Below, piece by piece: positions 27,157 through 29,558 of a DNA stretch of 29,558 bases. The position numbers and the translations under genes were made by a program. The stretch is from positions 1 through 29,558 of the forward strand of contig DASRJW010000028.1 in the NCBI GenBank assembly GCA_035649275.1, given 5' to 3'. The stretch is from Candidatus Krumholzibacteriia bacterium (GTDB lineage: Bacteria; Krumholzibacteriota; Krumholzibacteriia; G020349025). The notes beneath the pieces were generated by a model. That model had not been told where the DNA came from, ran no database searches, and saw only the letters and a program-made list of their open reading frames with translations. Within the stretch, counting starts at the first letter, position 1; every line of letters begins with the position of its first letter.

Positions 27157-27232
27157 CGCGAGGTGACTCCAAAGCGCCTGGTGCAGGTGACTCCACGCGG
27201 GGTGGCTCCCACGCGCCGGTGCAAATGGCTCC
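27157..27232. repeat. GGTGRCTCC repeat array in a divergent promoter region
   Basis: A 9-base core GGTG(A/G)CTCC occurs at 27162, 27186 and 27201, with a weaker AATGGCTCC at 27224; starts are 24, 15 and 23 bases apart. The larger units CGCG.GGTG.CTCC...GCGCC.GGTGCA at 27157-27185 and 27196-27223 match at most positions. The array lies 30-105 bases upstream of the beta-propeller start, and could be regulator binding sites or a decayed tandem duplication. Confidence 0.45.
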
Positions 27233-27377
27233 GCGCGGGCGGGCCCAGCCGTCCTGGTCGTAACGGGGGCCCAGGGGGGCGGGGCCCGGGCTGGCCCATG
27301 GGCGAACGTACGCACCAGTCCGGCAGAGGTTCCAGCGCCGGCGTTTCGCTCCGTGTAGAGTGAGGCGCGGAGGTGGC

Positions 27378-28364
27378 ATGCACCCCCTGCTTTCCAGAGC
27401 CGCGCGGACCCAGCGGCGGCGACCACCCTTCGAGTGCGAGCGCCGCCACCCAGGACTAGAAGTCCGCAGGCCATGGCGAAGAGTCTTGCTTGGCTGGATC
27501 CTCCTCGTGCTCGCGTGCGCCTGTGCCGCCACGAACTATCCCGAGGCGTCGGGCCCGCTCTACACCGGGCGTCACGGGGAATCACGGAGCCTGAGAAGTG
27601 GTGCGGACTCTCCTGGTAGCGCACCGGCTCCTCTGGAGCCGACAAGCGCACAGGACGTGGCGCCGCCTGCGGCAGCTCCGCTCCGCGTCGTCACCTTCAA
27701 CATCGCTTTCGCACTGCAGATCGACAGCGCTCTCGCGGTGCTGCGGCAGGCGGCACCGCTCCGCCGGCCCGATCTCCTGGCACTGCAGGAGATGGACGCC
27801 CCCAGCGTGGAACGCATCGCCGCCACCTTGGGAATGAACTACATCTACTATCCGAGCGGGCTGCATCCGCGCTACGGCCGCGACTTCGGCTGCGCCGTTC
27901 TCTCTCCCTGGCCCCTCGAGGAGCCGCGCAAGATCGTCATGCCCCAGCGCGCCCGGTTCACCGGACTCACACGCGTGATCACCGTGGCCACGTTGCGGCG
28001 GGGCGCCCAGCGCTTCCGCGTCTACGCCGTGCACCTCCCCTCGCCCATGGGAATCTCCAAAAGCGCCCGGCACGAGCAGCTAGAGGCCCTCCTCGCCGAC
28101 GCTCTGGCGTCCCCTGATCCGGTGATCTTGGCGGGAGATTTCAACTCCGAGGCTGCGGGGGAGACGTTCGCGCGCAGCGGCTTCGTTTGGCCGACGCGCG
28201 ACCTCGTCCCCACCACGCGTTTCCTCGGCGTGGGCTTCCGCTACGATCACGTGCTCGCCCGTGGACTCCGGCTGGCCGCGGGCGATTCCACCGTGGGGGT
28301 CGTGGAGGAGAATCGCGCTGCCAGCGATCATTGCCCGGTCTGGGCGCTGCTCGTCCGCGAGTGA
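27378..28364 (+). CDS. Endonuclease/exonuclease/phosphatase family protein, lipoprotein-like
   Basis: A 328-residue protein of the DNase I/exonuclease III/sphingomyelinase-like superfamily. An N-terminal basic region and hydrophobic stretch (RRVLLGWILLVLACACAA, about 34-51) with cysteines suggests a lipoprotein or membrane anchor. After a Pro/Ser-rich linker the catalytic domain (about 105-328) has VVTFNIAFAL, ALQEMD (metal-binding Glu), YAVHLPSPMG, ILAGDFNSEA (Asp/Asn), FRYDHVLARG, and the terminal ASDHCPVWALL with the catalytic His. It hydrolyses phosphodiester bonds in nucleic acids, lipids or phosphoinositides; the substrate is not predictable. GGAGG lies 4 bases before the ATG; GTG at 27360 is an alternative. 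It ends 57 bases before pyruvate kinase. Confidence 0.88.
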   Translation: MHPLLSRAARTQRRRPPFECERRHPGLEVRRPWRRVLLGWILLVLACACAATNYPEASGPLYTGRHGESRSLRSGADSPGSAPAPLEPTSAQDVAPPAAAPLRVVTFNIAFALQIDSALAVLRQAAPLRRPDLLALQEMDAPSVERIAATLGMNYIYYPSGLHPRYGRDFGCAVLSPWPLEEPRKIVMPQRARFTGLTRVITVATLRRGAQRFRVYAVHLPSPMGISKSARHEQLEALLADALASPDPVILAGDFNSEAAGETFARSGFVWPTRDLVPTTRFLGVGFRYDHVLARGLRLAAGDSTVGVVEENRAASDHCPVWALLVRE

Positions 28365-28421
28365 CTGGAGACCGGGATCGGCAGCCGCGGGTGCAAGGAT
28401 CGGCTAGAAGGAGTCGGCACC

Positions 28422-29558
28422 ATGAACTTACCGGCGCACAAAACGAAGATCGTGGCGACACTGGGGCCCGCGTCGTCCACGCCCGCGGTGCTCGAGGCCA
28501 TGCTCCGTGCCGGGATGAACGTGGCGCGGCTCAACTTCTCCCACGGCGATTTCCCCACCCACGCCCAGACCATCGCCACCCTGCGCGCCGCCTCGAGCGC
28601 CACTGGTCTCGAGGTCACCTGCATGGCGGATCTCTCCGGACCGAAGCTGCGGATCGGGCGGCTGGCTACCGATCCGGTAGAGCTGGAGGCCGGAGCGTCG
28701 TTCACCCTGACGACGGAGAAGATCGTCGGCGACGCCACCCGGGCCTCGGTGGCTTTCGACCGCTTGCCTGCCGTCGTCAGCCCCGGAAACCGTCTCTTCC
28801 TGAATGACGGCCTCGTGCAGCTCGAGGTCGTCGCGGTGCAGGGGCCCGAAGTGCGCTGCCGCGTCCTCGTGGGCGGCGAGCTGCGTTCACAGAAAGGCCT
28901 CAACCTCCCGGGCCTGGAGCTCGGCATTCCCGCCTTCACCCCGCGCGATCGCGACTGCCTCCGTTTCGCCCTCGAACAGGGCGTGGAAGCCGTGAGCCAG
29001 TCCTTCGTCGAGTCGGCGGCGGACATCGAGGCCGTGCGGGCGGCCGCCGCCGCTCTGGGCCATGCTCCCTTCATCATCGCCAAGATCGAACGCCAGCGGG
29101 CGCTGCAGCACTTCGACGAGATCCTCGCGGCCGCCGACGGCATCATGATCGCCCGCGGCGATCTGGGCGTGGAGGTGCCGATCGAGCGGATCGCCATCAT
29201 CCAGAAGGAGCTGCTGCGCAAGGCCGTGCGCCAGGGCAAGCCGGTGATCACCGCCACACAGATGCTCGAGTCGATGACACACAGCCGCCAGCCGAGCCGC
29301 GCCGAGGCCACGGACGTGGCGAACGCCATCCTGGACGGGACGGACTGCGTCATGCTCTCCGGCGAGTCCGCCATGGGTCAGTTCCCGGTGGACGCCGTAG
29401 CGACGCTCGGGCGCATCGCCGCCGCCACCGAGCCCCATCGCTCGCGGGAAAGCTTGTGGCGGCGGATCGAGGCCACGCGGGGAAGGCTGGACCTCGGCAT
29501 CTCGGACTTGTTGGCCCTCGGGATCGAAGCGGTCATCGAGAGCTGCCAGGCCGCGGTG
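28422..29558 (+). CDS. pyk: Pyruvate kinase, cut by the window end
   Basis: The first 379 residues of pyruvate kinase (usual about 470), which makes pyruvate and ATP from phosphoenolpyruvate and ADP in glycolysis. Seen are the N-terminal KTKIVATLGPASS (7-19), MNVARLNFSHG (32-42), the B-domain start ADLSGPKLRIG (69-79), catalytic K221 with IIAKIE (metal-binding E223), ARGDLGVEVP (244-253), and the signature TATQMLESM (277-285) followed by AEATDVANAILDGTDCVML. The part beyond 379, the C-terminal allosteric domain, continues past the window. AAGGAG lies 8 bases before the ATG. The usual PTRAE is PSRAE (291-295) and the expected Thr in SGETA is Ser (SGESA), both mild changes. Probably the end of an operon with the upstream gene, but this is uncertain. 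Confidence 0.97.
   Translation, partial: MNLPAHKTKIVATLGPASSTPAVLEAMLRAGMNVARLNFSHGDFPTHAQTIATLRAASSATGLEVTCMADLSGPKLRIGRLATDPVELEAGASFTLTTEKIVGDATRASVAFDRLPAVVSPGNRLFLNDGLVQLEVVAVQGPEVRCRVLVGGELRSQKGLNLPGLELGIPAFTPRDRDCLRFALEQGVEAVSQSFVESAADIEAVRAAAAALGHAPFIIAKIERQRALQHFDEILAAADGIMIARGDLGVEVPIERIAIIQKELLRKAVRQGKPVITATQMLESMTHSRQPSRAEATDVANAILDGTDCVMLSGESAMGQFPVDAVATLGRIAAATEPHRSRESLWRRIEATRGRLDLGISDLLALGIEAVIESCQAAV

Noticed and set aside
27129-27449. N-terminal extension of the beta-propeller protein upstream of its ATG
   Set aside because: The extension is Pro/Arg-rich, crosses the repeat array and overlaps the divergent gene; a signal peptide and AGGAG mark the start at 27128/27125.

Overview
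The window is a gene-dense, very GC-rich bacterial chromosome segment. Tripartite MacAB-type export genes, a signal-peptide S9 peptidase, lipoprotein signals and a PilT-type ATPase point to a Gram-negative organism with an outer membrane. Split adaptor/ATPase/permease operons, beta-propeller proteins, FHA-GAF-SpoIIE phosphatases and large hybrid kinases suggest an uncultured FCB-group or related lineage (Eisenbacteria, Krumholzibacteria, Gemmatimonadota or Acidobacteriota). That placement is inference; no rRNA or ribosomal protein gene is present. I saw no tRNA, CRISPR array, insertion sequence or phage gene.

Layout. 1-650 holds the 3' end of an O-methyltransferase and weak or decayed hypothetical frames. 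671-1948 (minus) is a dicarboxylate/amino-acid:cation symporter. 2162-10010 (plus) is an export locus: adaptor 1, permease 1, a 376-base gap, adaptor 2, one ATPase, permease 2, permease 3. 10001-10948 (minus) is prmA, overlapping the last permease tail to tail. 11066-12760 (minus) looks eroded: a VapBC-type toxin-antitoxin pair lies between a truncated GHKL ATPase and a frameshifted, internally deleted small conserved gene. 12793-14939 (minus) reads nucleotidyltransferase, TPM-domain protein, LemA. 15131-17530 (plus) has a small protein with a duplicated module and a PilT-like ATPase with a duplicated N-terminal domain. 17540-21636 (minus) has an FHA-GAF-SpoIIE phosphatase and a secreted prolyl-oligopeptidase-family peptidase. 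21804-22673 (plus) encodes a receiver fused to an anti-sigma-like ATPase, meeting a large hybrid histidine kinase (22658-25696, minus). 25809-27128 (minus) is a secreted beta-propeller protein. 27378-28364 (plus) is a lipoprotein-like endonuclease/exonuclease/phosphatase, and 28422 to the end is pyruvate kinase, cut by the window edge.

How the genes may work together. The export locus has a single ATPase that could energise three MacB-type permeases served by two adaptors. The SpoIIE phosphatase, the receiver-HATPase protein and the hybrid kinase carry the domains of a partner-switching pathway, but no STAS antagonist or sigma factor is visible here. The most unusual sequence features are the two broken genes beside the toxin-antitoxin pair, the 11-bp tandem repeat over the antitoxin start, the two internal duplications next to each other at 15131-17530, and a GGTGRCTCC repeat array in the divergent promoter region at 27157-27232.
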